Program-made: the position numbers and the translations under genes
Source of the DNA: Bacteroidales bacterium
GTDB taxonomy: Bacteria; Bacteroidota; Bacteroidia; Bacteroidales; UBA932
DNA: 64,000 nucleotides
Direction of reading: 5' to 3'
Assembly: GCA_017935505.1 (NCBI GenBank)
Contig: JAGBHM010000026.1
Coordinates: forward strand, 62,001 to 126,000
Shown: piece by piece, positions 18,656 through 27,001 of the stretch
How the letters are laid out: each line of letters starts with the position of its first letter
How positions within the stretch are numbered: the stretch's first letter is position 1
Notes under the pieces: generated by a model
What the model was told of the DNA's origin: nothing
What the model saw: only the letters and a program-made list of their open reading frames with translations
Databases searched by the model: none

Positions 18656-19096
18656 ATGAAAGCATATGTGAAATATATTCTTCTGCTGCTTGTAATGGTA
18701 GCTCCGGCATATATGTATGCCCAGCAGCAACAGCCCGAAAAATCACCCGAAGAGATTGCCGCTTTGGAGGTGACAGCCCTGGAGGAGGATCTTAAACTTA
18801 ATGCTGCACAGACATTTTATGTGGACTCAATATTGAGCCATAACTACAGGGCTCTGTTTGATGAGTATGAAGATATGAAGAACTCCGGCCGCCAGAACAC
18901 AGATTCATACAGACATGTCAGCGAAAAATGGCTTAACAAGAACCTTGAGGCACTCAAGAAGGTCCTTGATGACCAGCAGTATATAATGTACCTCAAACGT
19001 GTGGGCAAAGGGAAGGAGTATAAGAAGGGAAAGGATGGCCTTTACTATAAAAAAGAGGAACTCGACAAACAGAAAAAAGCAAAATCCCGCAAATGA
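18656..19096 (+). CDS. Small exported helical protein
   Basis: A 146-residue protein from the ATG at 18656 (an earlier start at 18605 would bury the signal peptide). The signal peptide ends near YAQQQQ. The mature part is helical, with LEEDLKLNAAQTFYVDSILSHN and a later VLDDQQYIMYLK, a layout reminiscent of Spy/CpxP-like periplasmic proteins common in Bacteroidota; that resemblance is weak. The C terminus is very lysine-rich. The 5' arm of the terminator lies inside the last codons. The function is unknown. Confidence 0.65.
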   Translation: MKAYVKYILLLLVMVAPAYMYAQQQQPEKSPEEIAALEVTALEEDLKLNAAQTFYVDSILSHNYRALFDEYEDMKNSGRQNTDSYRHVSEKWLNKNLEALKKVLDDQQYIMYLKRVGKGKEYKKGKDGLYYKKEELDKQKKAKSRK

Positions 19097-19112
19097 CGGG
19101 ATTTTTTATTTG
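19081..19112 (+). terminator. Terminator overlapping a gene end
   Basis: AAAATCCCG/CGGGATTTT with a 7-base loop and a T-tail. The left arm is part of the last codons of the small exported protein and the loop holds its stop codon. Confidence 0.85.
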
Positions 19113-19124
19113 TCGGACTTTGAC

Positions 19125-19934
19125 CTATTGCTCTATTTTATTGAAAACAGGCTTGCGTTTTTCAAAATGAACTAACCATTTGAACCCGCAATCCTCAATT
19201 ATTGGTGTGTATTTCTCAAAGTTTTCGGCAATGCGCCATGGCTCATGGGCATCAGAGCCAAGACTTATAGCCTCTCCACCCAACTCTTTGAAGCGTCTCA
19301 ATATCTCCAGATCAAGCTGGGGTGTGTATCCGTTGCGCTCACGGTAGGTATTTGTATTTATCTCCAATGCTTTTCCCTCCTCTGCGAGAAATTTGAGGAT
19401 AGGGTCCAGGGCATCACCGAACTCACGGTAGCTGATATCCCTTGCCTCATATGGGGCGTACCTTGCTATGTAGTCGAAATGGCCGAGGATATCAAAATCG
19501 CCATACTCTATGATGCATTTGTGCATAACCTCGTAGGCCCTGCCGTATGCCTGGCTTTTGCTCTTGCCTATATAATATTCGCCGTAATAAGGATCTACAT
19601 TATCTATGAAATGAAGTGAGGCAATCACTGTATCAAAGCGGTATTTGCTTGTAAACTCCTTAATCTTTTCTATGCAACACTCCTGAAGACCCACTTCTAT
19701 ACCTTTGAAAATCTTTAAATTAGGATATATTGTAGTGTATTGGTTAATCTCCTTCTGCTGTTTGGCCGGGTCGAATATGAAGAAGTCCTTGCTCCCCGGA
19801 GCATCAATGTCGAGATGGTCGGTGATGCTTATCCCGGCCAGCGGAATACTGGCTGCCTTTTCCAGACTCTGCGCGAGATTCATTCTGCTGTCGGGAGAAA
19901 AATGGCTGTGTGTATGGTTGTCGTAAAATCTCAT
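19125..19934 (-). CDS. PHP-domain phosphatase, histidinol-phosphatase (HisJ) type
   Basis: A cytosolic metal-dependent phosphoesterase of the PHP superfamily. The motifs are in order: HTHSHFSPDS (first metal pair), ISITDHLDID, GIEVGLQ, IASLHFID, ILGHFDYIARY, LEINTNTYR and GSDAHEPWR. This arrangement and the 269-residue length match HisJ-type histidinol phosphatases of histidine synthesis, but no other his gene is nearby, so a different phosphate ester is possible. It is divergent from nhaD. Confidence 0.85.
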   Translation of the reverse strand: MRFYDNHTHSHFSPDSRMNLAQSLEKAASIPLAGISITDHLDIDAPGSKDFFIFDPAKQQKEINQYTTIYPNLKIFKGIEVGLQECCIEKIKEFTSKYRFDTVIASLHFIDNVDPYYGEYYIGKSKSQAYGRAYEVMHKCIIEYGDFDILGHFDYIARYAPYEARDISYREFGDALDPILKFLAEEGKALEINTNTYRERNGYTPQLDLEILRRFKELGGEAISLGSDAHEPWRIAENFEKYTPIIEDCGFKWLVHFEKRKPVFNKIEQ

Positions 19935-20030
19935 GAGTAATATTCCTGTAAATGGAAAAACCGCCGCAAAGATAGGAAAACCTTAACATTTTATTAATCT
20001 TTTTGGAGATACCTGGGTTTTATTATTGTA

Positions 20031-20038
20031 TAAATTTG
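20031..20038 (+). promoter_or_regulatory. Probable -7 element of nhaD
   Basis: TAAATTTG matches TAnnTTTG. It lies 25 bases before the ATG at 20064. The upstream TTTG element is not clear. Confidence 0.4.
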
Positions 20039-20063
20039 CGCCTTCGTTATAACCGTTTCAAAT

Positions 20064-21380
20064 ATGGAATTTTCAATGATATTGCTCTTTGTTGTGGGAT
20101 ATCTGGCAATTGCCCTTGAGCATGTTACAAAGATAAACAAGGCAGCTGTTTCGCTGCTGATGACCGCGATATTATGGTCGCTCTACTCATTTATCTCTCC
20201 CTCTGAGGCGCCTGTACAGATTCTTCACCAGTTGGGTGAGGTCTCTTCTATTGTATGTTTCATTTTTGGCGCGATGGTGGTTGTGGAGCTTGTAGACAGT
20301 TATGGAGGCTTCTCTCTTGTTGCCCATATAATAAAGGCAAAGAACAGGAAATTGCTGCTGCTCATATTGTCGGTACTCACATTTTTTATGTCTGCAACCC
20401 TCGACAATATGACAACTACAATTATCATGATTGCCATAATGTGCAAACTTATTCATGATCCCTCCGTGAGACTGTGGTTTACATCAATTATTGTTCTTGC
20501 CGCAAATGCAGGTGGTGTATGGTCTCCTATTGGAGATGTTACCACGATAATGTTGTGGGTTAAAGGAAATGTGACTGCGGAGGCCATTATACCTCACCTG
20601 ATATTGCCAAGTATTATTTCTCTGGCCGTTCCGCTACTGTTATCTCTTGGCAAGGTAAATGGTAATGTCTTGGCAGACCCTGAAGCCGGAGCTTTTGAGG
20701 AGGGAGAAAAATTGTATCCGCAAGTTACCAGAATTGAAAAAGGGTTAATATCTGTTGTTGGTGTATTGGGTCTTATCTCTGTGCCGGTATTCAAGGCAGT
20801 CACCGGGCTGCCACCATTTATGGGTGTTCTGCTGGTGATGGGTCTGCTGTGGGTCATAACAGAGGTGATGTATACAAAGCATAAGGAGATAAAGGAGAGC
20901 AATAAATTACGTATTCCAAAGGTAATCAAGGTGATAGATCTCCCTACCGTACTCTTCTTCTTTGGAATTCTTATGGCAGTGGGAGCGCTTCAGGAGCAGG
21001 GAATTTTGAAACAACTTGCCGGTCTGCTTGATTCCATGACACAGAATGTCTATCTTATTACAGGAATTATAGGTGTGCTCTCATCAATTATCGATAATGT
21101 TCCACTTGTTGCTGCCGCCATGGGTATGTATCCTCTAGTAGATCCCGCTATGGTTGAAGCAGGAACATATGCCGCAGCTTTTGTGCAGAATGGTATATTC
21201 TGGGAGTTGTTGGCCTATTGTGCCGGAGTGGGTGGAAGCCTTCTTATTATAGGCTCTGCAGCCGGAGTGGTTGCCATGGGTATGACCAGAATATCATTCG
21301 GCTGGTATCTCAAGAATATAACATGGAGAGCCTTCCTGGGCTATGTCGCCGGAATGGTCCTCTATATGCTTATATTCTGA
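20064..21380 (+). CDS. nhaD: NhaD-type sodium/proton antiporter
   Basis: An inner-membrane Na+/H+ antiporter of the NhaD family in the ion-transporter superfamily. The 438 residues form about 12 helices. Conserved features are SATLDNMTTTIIMI, NAGGVWSPIGDVTTIMLW and, in the second half, IIDNVPLVAAAMGMY; the repeated Asp-Asn/Asp pairs are expected to bind the ion. It would export sodium and help pH and salt homeostasis. It is monocistronic and converges with the small lipoprotein gene that ends 5 bases away. Confidence 0.9.
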   Translation: MEFSMILLFVVGYLAIALEHVTKINKAAVSLLMTAILWSLYSFISPSEAPVQILHQLGEVSSIVCFIFGAMVVVELVDSYGGFSLVAHIIKAKNRKLLLLILSVLTFFMSATLDNMTTTIIMIAIMCKLIHDPSVRLWFTSIIVLAANAGGVWSPIGDVTTIMLWVKGNVTAEAIIPHLILPSIISLAVPLLLSLGKVNGNVLADPEAGAFEEGEKLYPQVTRIEKGLISVVGVLGLISVPVFKAVTGLPPFMGVLLVMGLLWVITEVMYTKHKEIKESNKLRIPKVIKVIDLPTVLFFFGILMAVGALQEQGILKQLAGLLDSMTQNVYLITGIIGVLSSIIDNVPLVAAAMGMYPLVDPAMVEAGTYAAAFVQNGIFWELLAYCAGVGGSLLIIGSAAGVVAMGMTRISFGWYLKNITWRAFLGYVAGMVLYMLIF

Positions 21381-21384
21381 GCAG

Positions 21385-21801
21385 TTATTTAAGGGCTGAG
21401 ACTTTCCAGCCCTCTTCGGTTTTCACAATATCAAGTTTGCTCTCTTTTACGAGATTTGATGTGGCAAGACTGTCCGCTGCAGCATTTACTATATTGTAAT
21501 ATACTGTTACAGAGTCATCTCCAGCAGCCTCTGCTGATTTTATCTGAGGAGCATAATATTGGGTATGTCTCTTTATGTTCTCCCTTATCTCTTCATTAAG
21601 GGCATTCATCTCTTCAAGTGCATCGAGAAGATCCTGCTCCAGGGCCGGTGTGCAGTATTTTGCCGCATTCTCATAATCTGCAGCGAAGTATGCTTTCAAG
21701 AAATCTTCTGCAATGTTTTCTGGTTTTGGCCCCATATTGCAAGAGACAGCAAATAATAAAGTGATGATTGATATAAAAAGTTTAAAAATATTGTATTTCA
21801 T
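21385..21801 (-). CDS. DUF4878-like lipoprotein
   Basis: A 138-residue lipoprotein with signal ending FAVSCNMG. The mature part has an NTF2-like pattern (AEDFLKAYFAADYENAAKYCT, then strands ending in EGWKVSALK) as in DUF4878 proteins. No catalytic residues are evident and the function is unknown. It lies 27 bases downstream of mutS2 on the same strand and may share its transcript. Confidence 0.7.
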   Translation of the reverse strand: MKYNIFKLFISIITLLFAVSCNMGPKPENIAEDFLKAYFAADYENAAKYCTPALEQDLLDALEEMNALNEEIRENIKRHTQYYAPQIKSAEAAGDDSVTVYYNIVNAAADSLATSNLVKESKLDIVKTEEGWKVSALK

Positions 21802-21828
21802 AATAATATAATAGTTTATTGAAAGTAA

Positions 21829-24354
21829 TTAATCTAGTTCTACAATAGTAATTCCAGAGCCTCCGAAACGGATATCTTCGTCTCTGCACGAGGTAACTCC
21901 AGGAACCGTTTTGAGGTATTGCCGTATCTCCTCTTTAAGTATGCCGTTTCCTTTGCCATGCAAAATCTTCACCTGGTCCATACCTACCATAAGGGCATCA
22001 TCTATGAATCTGGCAACAATGTCAAGGGCATCAACCAACCTCTCGCCACGAATATCTATACTTGGCTTGAAGTTCAGCCTTTTTTGGGAGAAATCCTGAC
22101 TGTGGATATTGCTCATTGGTTTTGGCTGTTTGCTCAGTACAGTGTTGAACTCCTTGTTTGAAATACGCTCAAGCAGTTCTTGTGAAATCTTGCTGGTTAT
22201 ATTTCCCACAGAGATAGTTATGCTGTTCTTGCCAACTTGCAGTACCTCGCCAATAAGGTCATTCCCCTTTACTTTTACTTTGTCTCCAACTTTGAGGGCA
22301 CCACTATCGGGGATATTCTCATTGCCGGTTACAGCCTCGCCATTTTCCTGTCCGGATGCTCCCGCAAGCCTCTGATGCTCTCTGCGTTTGCGCTCCTCCT
22401 TTCTCTTCTTCCTCTCAATCAGCTGTTGCATCTTATCTGCAATTTTCTTGTCGGAAACGCTCTCCGACTCATTTTGCAGGGTTTTGTTGAACTCTTCGAG
22501 CTCTTTTCTGGCAAGTTTTGTCCTCTCTTTTTCAGCTTGGGCAACTTTAATTGCTTTTATTGTAGCCTCAATCTTCTTGTTGGCCTGCGACAGAATCTCT
22601 TCAGCCTCTCTCTTTGCTTCGGCAATAATCTGTTTTTTAGAGCTTTGTATCTCTTCCAGCTCTTTCTGGTATTTGTCTGTAATATTTTCGAGAGTCTTGT
22701 CGGTATGCTTTATTTTAAGCAATTTCTCATCGAGCTGACGCCTGTTGCGGGAGATTTTGCGGAGTTGTTTCTCCATATCCACAAATGAGGTTCCGGCCCT
22801 CTCCTCGGCCTCTTTTATGATATTTTCGGGCAATCCTATCTTTCGGGCAAGTTCAAAGGCAAATGAGTTTCCAGGCAGCCCCGTTTCCAGTTTGTATAGA
22901 GGTCTGATATTGGCTGTATCAAAGAGCATTGCACCGTTGATTGTCCCTTTACTGTTGCCTGCATAGAGTTTGAGGTTTGTATAGTGTGTTGTAATTACTC
23001 CGTATGCACCCCTGCTCTCTATATGCGAGAGAATTGTTTCGGCAATTGCTCCTCCGGCAGCAGGTTCTGTCCCGGAGCCGAATTCATCAATCAAGACAAG
23101 GCTCCTGTTGTTTGCCCTAAGCAGGAGTTCCCGCATGTTAGTGAGATGAGAGCTGTATGTACTCAGGTCATTCTCAATTGATTGTTCGTCTCCTATATCA
23201 ATGAAGATATTGTCGAAAATTGTAAATTCACTCACTTCAGAGGCCGGCACAAGCATGCCCCACTGGAACATATATTGTAGAATTCCGGTAGTTTTCAGAC
23301 AGACCGATTTTCCTCCGGCATTCGGACCTGATATCACCAGAATATGCTTGTTGGGATTAAGTGTTAGGGTTAGAGGAACGATCTCCTTCTTCTCCTTTTT
23401 CAGGGCAGCCTCCAGCAGAGGATGGCGTCCCTTTACAATTTTCAACTCATTATCCTGCGACAAAATGGGTTTGCCTGCCTCCATCTGGAGTGCAACCAGC
23501 CCTTTTGCCCTTATAAAATCAATCTCCCCCACAAACCTTGCACCGTTGATAAGATCGGCTATATATGGTCTTACAAAATCAGAGAATTCCCTTAAAATTC
23601 TGTAGATCTCCCTCTGCTTTGCAAAATAGAGCTCTTTAACCTCATTATTCAGCTCGACAACCGCCGCCGGCTCAATGAAAACAGTTTTTCCAGAGGCCGA
23701 CTCATCATATACAAAACCTTGGAGCTTCCTTTTGTTACCGCTGCTTACAGGAATGAGCATGCGTCCGTCCCTTACAGAAACAGTGGCCTCCTGGTCTGCT
23801 ATTCCCTCCTCCTGGGCTTTGCGTAGAATTGACTGGATCTTTCTTGAAATGGAGTTCTCCTTCTCATTTATGCTGCGGCATATCTTGTATAGCTCTATAG
23901 ATGCATTTTCCCGTATCTCACCCGATTTGTCGAGAATTGCATCAAGTCTTCTTCCTATTTCAGGGAAGAAGAGTACAGGCTCAGCCATACCCTTGAGGTT
24001 GGGGTACTGCTCTGGCTTGCATTTTTTGAAGAAAGCGAGTATAGACTTGAGATTTTCCAGAAAGATCTGGAGCTTGCGCAGGTTTTCTATGCTCAGAACA
24101 GAGGATTCGGTCTCCAGGGGTTTCAGAAATGTTATGCTGTCGATATATCCTTCTGAAGGGAAAGAGGGTTCGAACATACATATAAGGCGCATCTCATCGG
24201 TGAGGGAAAGCCTTTTCAATATTGTGCCAGGATTTGTGGAAACCTTCTCTGTTTCAACTCTTTCCTTGGCGTAATTGGTTGAGCACCTCAGGGCCAATGA
24301 TTCCTTTATTTTATTGAACCCCAGTTTCTGTTCTATCTTTATATAATTTTCCAT
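21829..24354 (-). CDS. mutS2: Endonuclease MutS2
   Basis: A MutS paralogue lacking the mismatch-recognition domain. It acts on recombination intermediates or on collided ribosomes in studied species. The core clamp/ATPase has Walker A GPNAGGKS near residue 342 and VLIDEFGSGTEP (Walker B). A long coiled coil lies at about 510-640, then a KOW-like segment (KVGDKVKVKGNDLIGEV). The C-terminal Smr nuclease domain has SIDIRGERL and ILHGKGNGILK. The start at 24354 gives the standard MENYI; four extra codons are open upstream. A TATCTTTG box at 24364-24371 would place the transcript start only a few bases before this ATG. Confidence 0.95.
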   Translation of the reverse strand: MENYIKIEQKLGFNKIKESLALRCSTNYAKERVETEKVSTNPGTILKRLSLTDEMRLICMFEPSFPSEGYIDSITFLKPLETESSVLSIENLRKLQIFLENLKSILAFFKKCKPEQYPNLKGMAEPVLFFPEIGRRLDAILDKSGEIRENASIELYKICRSINEKENSISRKIQSILRKAQEEGIADQEATVSVRDGRMLIPVSSGNKRKLQGFVYDESASGKTVFIEPAAVVELNNEVKELYFAKQREIYRILREFSDFVRPYIADLINGARFVGEIDFIRAKGLVALQMEAGKPILSQDNELKIVKGRHPLLEAALKKEKKEIVPLTLTLNPNKHILVISGPNAGGKSVCLKTTGILQYMFQWGMLVPASEVSEFTIFDNIFIDIGDEQSIENDLSTYSSHLTNMRELLLRANNRSLVLIDEFGSGTEPAAGGAIAETILSHIESRGAYGVITTHYTNLKLYAGNSKGTINGAMLFDTANIRPLYKLETGLPGNSFAFELARKIGLPENIIKEAEERAGTSFVDMEKQLRKISRNRRQLDEKLLKIKHTDKTLENITDKYQKELEEIQSSKKQIIAEAKREAEEILSQANKKIEATIKAIKVAQAEKERTKLARKELEEFNKTLQNESESVSDKKIADKMQQLIERKKRKEERKRREHQRLAGASGQENGEAVTGNENIPDSGALKVGDKVKVKGNDLIGEVLQVGKNSITISVGNITSKISQELLERISNKEFNTVLSKQPKPMSNIHSQDFSQKRLNFKPSIDIRGERLVDALDIVARFIDDALMVGMDQVKILHGKGNGILKEEIRQYLKTVPGVTSCRDEDIRFGGSGITIVELD

Positions 24355-24363
24355 ACGCTTGTG

Positions 24364-24371
24364 CAAAGATA
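24364..24371 (-). promoter_or_regulatory. -7 element of mutS2
   Basis: TATCTTTG on the minus strand, a full match to TAnnTTTG, ends 10 bases from the mutS2 ATG. The leader would be nearly absent. On the plus strand the overlapping TACCTTTA (24381-24388) may serve plsY. Confidence 0.5.
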
Positions 24372-24406
24372 AAATATTTATACCTTTACATTATAATTTA
24401 ATTCGG

Positions 24407-25087
24407 ATGAATCTTTCGTACTGGATCATTTATATATTATTTATAATATTGGCCTATCTTGTGGGCTCAATATCCAGTTCCATAATTCTCGGCAAACTGA
24501 TTTATGGCATAGATGTGAGGGATTATGGAAGCAAGAATCCGGGCGCAAACAATACGCAGAGGGTTCTCGGCTGGAAAATGGGTCTTCTGGTGCTGTTGTT
24601 CGACCTGTTGAAAGGAGTGGCGGCAGCATGCCTTGTCTTCTTCATGCCATTCAAACCGGAGACCAACAGTTTTGTAATCACGCAGATTGTCTTTGGCTTT
24701 GCTGCGATACTCGGACATATATTTCCTGTTTACCACAATTTCAAAGGAGGTAAGGGGGTTGCCACTCTGTGCGGTGTATTGTTGGCAATACATCCATTTG
24801 CAGTACTTATCTGTACCGGAATATTCCTCATAGTATTCTTCATTACCAGATATGTCTCTGTGAGTGTGATTGCTGCTGTAACATGTTTTCCATTTTTTGT
24901 AAATACACTTTTTGCATTGTGGCTTGAGCCGAAAGAGACATTTACTGTAAAAGTTTTCAGTATTGTGGTTGGTATAACAATCTGGCTCACCCATTGGAGT
25001 AATATCAAACGCCTGTATCATGGCAAAGAGGAGAAATTTTCCATTAAAAAAGCCCTGAAAAAGGGGGAGAAGGTTGAAAACAGGTAG
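24407..25087 (+). CDS. plsY: Acyl-phosphate:glycerol-3-phosphate acyltransferase PlsY
   Basis: An inner-membrane enzyme that transfers the acyl group of acyl-phosphate to glycerol-3-phosphate, the first step of phospholipid synthesis. Diagnostic motifs are GSISSSIILGKL, YGSKNPGANNTQRVLG, and FPVYHNFKGGKGVATLCG, which form the phosphate-binding loops. The 226 residues have about 7 hydrophobic helices. The start at 24407 replaces a non-ATG upstream frame start and puts the first helix at the N terminus. It is divergent from mutS2, and the ComF-family gene follows after 48 bases. Confidence 0.93.
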   Translation: MNLSYWIIYILFIILAYLVGSISSSIILGKLIYGIDVRDYGSKNPGANNTQRVLGWKMGLLVLLFDLLKGVAAACLVFFMPFKPETNSFVITQIVFGFAAILGHIFPVYHNFKGGKGVATLCGVLLAIHPFAVLICTGIFLIVFFITRYVSVSVIAAVTCFPFFVNTLFALWLEPKETFTVKVFSIVVGITIWLTHWSNIKRLYHGKEEKFSIKKALKKGEKVENR

Positions 25088-25135
25088 CTGTTGCCGGCAG
25101 TAGGCCGGTAGCTGTTGTGGGGAGAATTTGAGGGG

Positions 25136-25906
25136 ATGATGAGTAAGTTTTTATCTTTTTTCAGGGGCAGCATCCTAGCTGTGGCGGATCTGCTCTTTCC
25201 AAGGAGGTGTGTAGTTTGTGGAGAGCCTCTGTTGCTGTATGAAGAGCATTTCTGTATGCATTGTCTGGCAGAATTGCCACTTACATATTTCTGGACCTAT
25301 AAAGAAAACGGAGCTTTTGTATCATTCTACGGGAGGGTGCATCTGGAGAATCTGTACTCTCTGTTTTACTATACCGAATCATACAGGAGGGCTATCCATT
25401 CATTCAAATATCACTCAAATGTGCGGCTGGGCTACTATCTGGCAAAGATGCTTGGCGAGAGAATTGGGGTGTCATATATCGATTATATAATACCGGTACC
25501 GCTGCATTACAGGAAAAAATGGAAAAGAGGCTTCAACCAGTCGGAGATAATTGCGGAGGGGATACGGGCAGGAATTATGGCGGCAATCTCCAAGATGGAG
25601 CAGAAGTGTGTGAGTAATGATAGTAAAGAGAATCTGTCGGCCCCTGTTGTGCTGACTAAGGTTCTGTGTAGGCGCAAGTTTACTGGAACGCAAACTCAAC
25701 GGGAGAAGATGGAGCGTTGGAAAAATGTTGAATTCGCATTTGTCCTCAACAGAAGGGGTGCAAAAAAATATAATCTCGATGGAAAACACATCCTGATCGT
25801 AGATGATGTCGTAACCACTGGAGCAACTCTGGATGCCTGTGCAAACATACTGCAGCAAAACTTCAACTGCCGCATATCAATAGCTACATTGGCGTGTGTG
25901 GAGTGA
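25136..25906 (+). CDS. ComF-family phosphoribosyltransferase-like protein
   Basis: ComF/GntX family: an N-terminal zinc ribbon (CVVCGEP and CMHC) followed by a type-I phosphoribosyltransferase fold with VPVPLH-like PVPLHYRKKWKRGFNQSE and the PRPP loop ILIVDDVVTTGATL. In naturally competent bacteria ComF acts in the cytosol on incoming DNA; elsewhere the role is unclear. The ATG at 25136 was chosen over a TTG at 25115; ATG codons stand in tandem at 25136 and 25139. The 3' end is duplicated in damaged form at 26870-26965, beyond the toxin-antitoxin pair. Confidence 0.88.
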   Translation: MMSKFLSFFRGSILAVADLLFPRRCVVCGEPLLLYEEHFCMHCLAELPLTYFWTYKENGAFVSFYGRVHLENLYSLFYYTESYRRAIHSFKYHSNVRLGYYLAKMLGERIGVSYIDYIIPVPLHYRKKWKRGFNQSEIIAEGIRAGIMAAISKMEQKCVSNDSKENLSAPVVLTKVLCRRKFTGTQTQREKMERWKNVEFAFVLNRRGAKKYNLDGKHILIVDDVVTTGATLDACANILQQNFNCRISIATLACVE

Positions 25907-25939
25907 AATATTTATTTCATAACCTTATTTTCAACATAT

Positions 25940-25983
25940 TTGTATTGTATTTGTTGATACAATGTAATATATTTGCAATACAA
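25940..25983 (+). promoter_or_regulatory. Promoter/operator of the toxin-antitoxin pair
   Basis: Two nested inverted repeats: ATTGTAT (25944-25950)/ATACAAT (25957-25963), perfect with a 6-base spacer, and TTGTATTG (25940-25947)/CAATACAA (25976-25983). A TATATTTG -7 element (25968-25975) lies inside the outer repeat, so a bound antitoxin dimer would cover the promoter. This is typical of autoregulated RelB/DinJ systems; binding is inferred. Confidence 0.7.
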
Positions 25984-25995
25984 AATGTAATAATT

Positions 25996-26289
25996 ATGGG
26001 GCAATCAACTATATCAATTAGGGTGGATGAAAAGCTGAAAAAGAGCTTTGATGAACTATGCAATGAAATAGGCTTAAGTAATTCTGCAGCTGTGACAATT
26101 TTTATGAAGGCCGCAGTGCGGGAGCAGCGTATTCCGTTTGAGTTGCGCACAGAATCAGAAGAAGAAATCCGGGCAAAAGGACTTGCCGCATTTCACAAAC
26201 TTAGAGCGATTGCACAAGAAAATGGCGTTGCGGGAATGAGTCTTGAGGAGATTAATGAGGAGATAAGATTGGCGAGAAGGGGAGAGTAA
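25996..26289 (+). CDS. RelB/DinJ-family antitoxin
   Basis: A 97-residue antitoxin. The N-terminal ribbon-helix-helix DNA-binding part (STISIRVDEKLKKSFDELCNEIGLSNSAAVTIFMKAAV) is classic RelB/DinJ, followed by IPFEL and an acidic C-terminal tail that would bind the toxin. The start is the ATG at 25996; the longer frame upstream is not protein-like. It ends one base before the PIN toxin ATG, so the two are translationally linked. It likely represses its own promoter through the repeats at 25940-25983. RelB/DinJ antitoxins more often pair with RelE/YafQ toxins than with a PIN protein. Confidence 0.88.
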   Translation: MGQSTISIRVDEKLKKSFDELCNEIGLSNSAAVTIFMKAAVREQRIPFELRTESEEEIRAKGLAAFHKLRAIAQENGVAGMSLEEINEEIRLARRGE

Positions 26290-26290
26290 T

Positions 26291-26752
26291 ATGAAAATCT
26301 ATGCAGTTATTGACACCAATGTGATTGTATCAGCGCTACTGTCCCGTTTTAAGAATACAAGCACTGTGCAATTGATGCAGCACTTGATTCTGGGAGATAT
26401 TACACCAATTTATAATGATGATATTTTGGCGGAGTATTACTCTGTTTTAACCAGACCGAAATTTAAATTACCAGAATCGCTTATAGATGAGACTTTGGAA
26501 GTTGTCAAGAAATTTGGTATCAACTCATCAAGAAAAGAGGCTGAAGAGCAACTCCCCAATCCAAAGGATATTGTTTTCTATGAGGTTGCTCTTGCAAATG
26601 AAGATTCATTCCTTGTTACCGGCAATACAAAACATTTTCCCAAAAAACCGTTTGTGGTTACGCCTGCAGAGATGCTTCATATTATCCAAGAGATGAATTC
26701 GCCTAATCACGGTTTGCTCTCTGAGCCTTCTGTGCGCTATGGCAGGAAGTAG
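26291..26752 (+). CDS. PIN-domain toxin (COG1569 type)
   Basis: A 153-residue ribonuclease-like toxin of the PIN superfamily, in the 'putative toxin component, PIN family' group. The first acidic residue is in VIDTNVIVSALL, a middle acidic residue is in DDILAEYYSVL, and the late NPKDIVFYEVAL / EDSFLVTGNTKHFP block completes the metal site. The frame and start are fixed by the one-base gap from the antitoxin. Expected action is cleavage of RNA when the antitoxin is lost. The pair occupies exactly the gap between the ComF-family gene and a broken second copy of its 3' end. Confidence 0.85.
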   Translation: MKIYAVIDTNVIVSALLSRFKNTSTVQLMQHLILGDITPIYNDDILAEYYSVLTRPKFKLPESLIDETLEVVKKFGINSSRKEAEEQLPNPKDIVFYEVALANEDSFLVTGNTKHFPKKPFVVTPAEMLHIIQEMNSPNHGLLSEPSVRYGRK

Positions 26753-26769
26753 GGCGCGATCATTATTCT

Positions 26770-26870
26770 TATATCACTCTAATGTTATGTTCTAACATAA
26801 TATAACAGTTATATAAGTATATAAGGATATAAGGATTACACTATACTAATATCACTCTTATATTATGTTC
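26770..26870 (+). repeat. Imperfect 22-base direct repeat and palindrome behind the toxin gene
   Basis: ATATCACTCTAATGTTATGTTC at 26770-26791 in two parts (ATATCACTCT + AATGTTATGTTC) recurs at 26849-26870 as ATATCACTCT + TATATTATGTTC. The first copy overlaps a perfect palindrome TTATGTT-CT-AACATAA (26785-26800). The second copy abuts the start of the ComF remnant. The stretch between is very AT-rich, with short 'ATATAAG' repeats. It may mark an insertion edge. Confidence 0.6.
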
Positions 26871-26965
26871 TTACCACCGGCGCAACCCTTGAGGCCTGTG
26901 CAAACATACTGCAGTAGAACTTCAACTGCCGCATATCAATAGCCACATTGGCTTGTGTGGAATAA
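26870..26965 (+). pseudogene. Broken copy of the ComF-gene 3' end
   Basis: About 32 codons read as LTTGATLEACANILQ, stop, NFNCRISIATLACVE, stop. They are nearly identical to the last residues of the intact protein (VTTGATLDACANILQQNFNC and so on). One nonsense codon (TAG for CAG at 26915) and several synonymous changes separate the copies. The intact gene ends at 25906, so the antitoxin, toxin and the AT-rich repeats lie between two copies of the same gene end. No start codon or upstream part exists, so it is a remnant. Confidence 0.88.
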
Positions 26966-26993
26966 TCATATGTATTTTATTGCATCATTTATA

Positions 26994-27001
26994 TATCTTT
27001 G
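26994..27001 (+). promoter_or_regulatory. -7 element of the phosphoesterase gene
   Basis: TATCTTTG, a full TAnnTTTG match, lies 37 bases before the ATG at 27039. The -33 element is not clear. Confidence 0.5.

Noticed and set aside
21911-24274. Several long open frames antisense to mutS2, up to 199 codons
   Set aside because: They follow the codon pattern of mutS2 in shadow, have no recognisable domains, and mutS2 is a complete, motif-bearing gene on the other strand.
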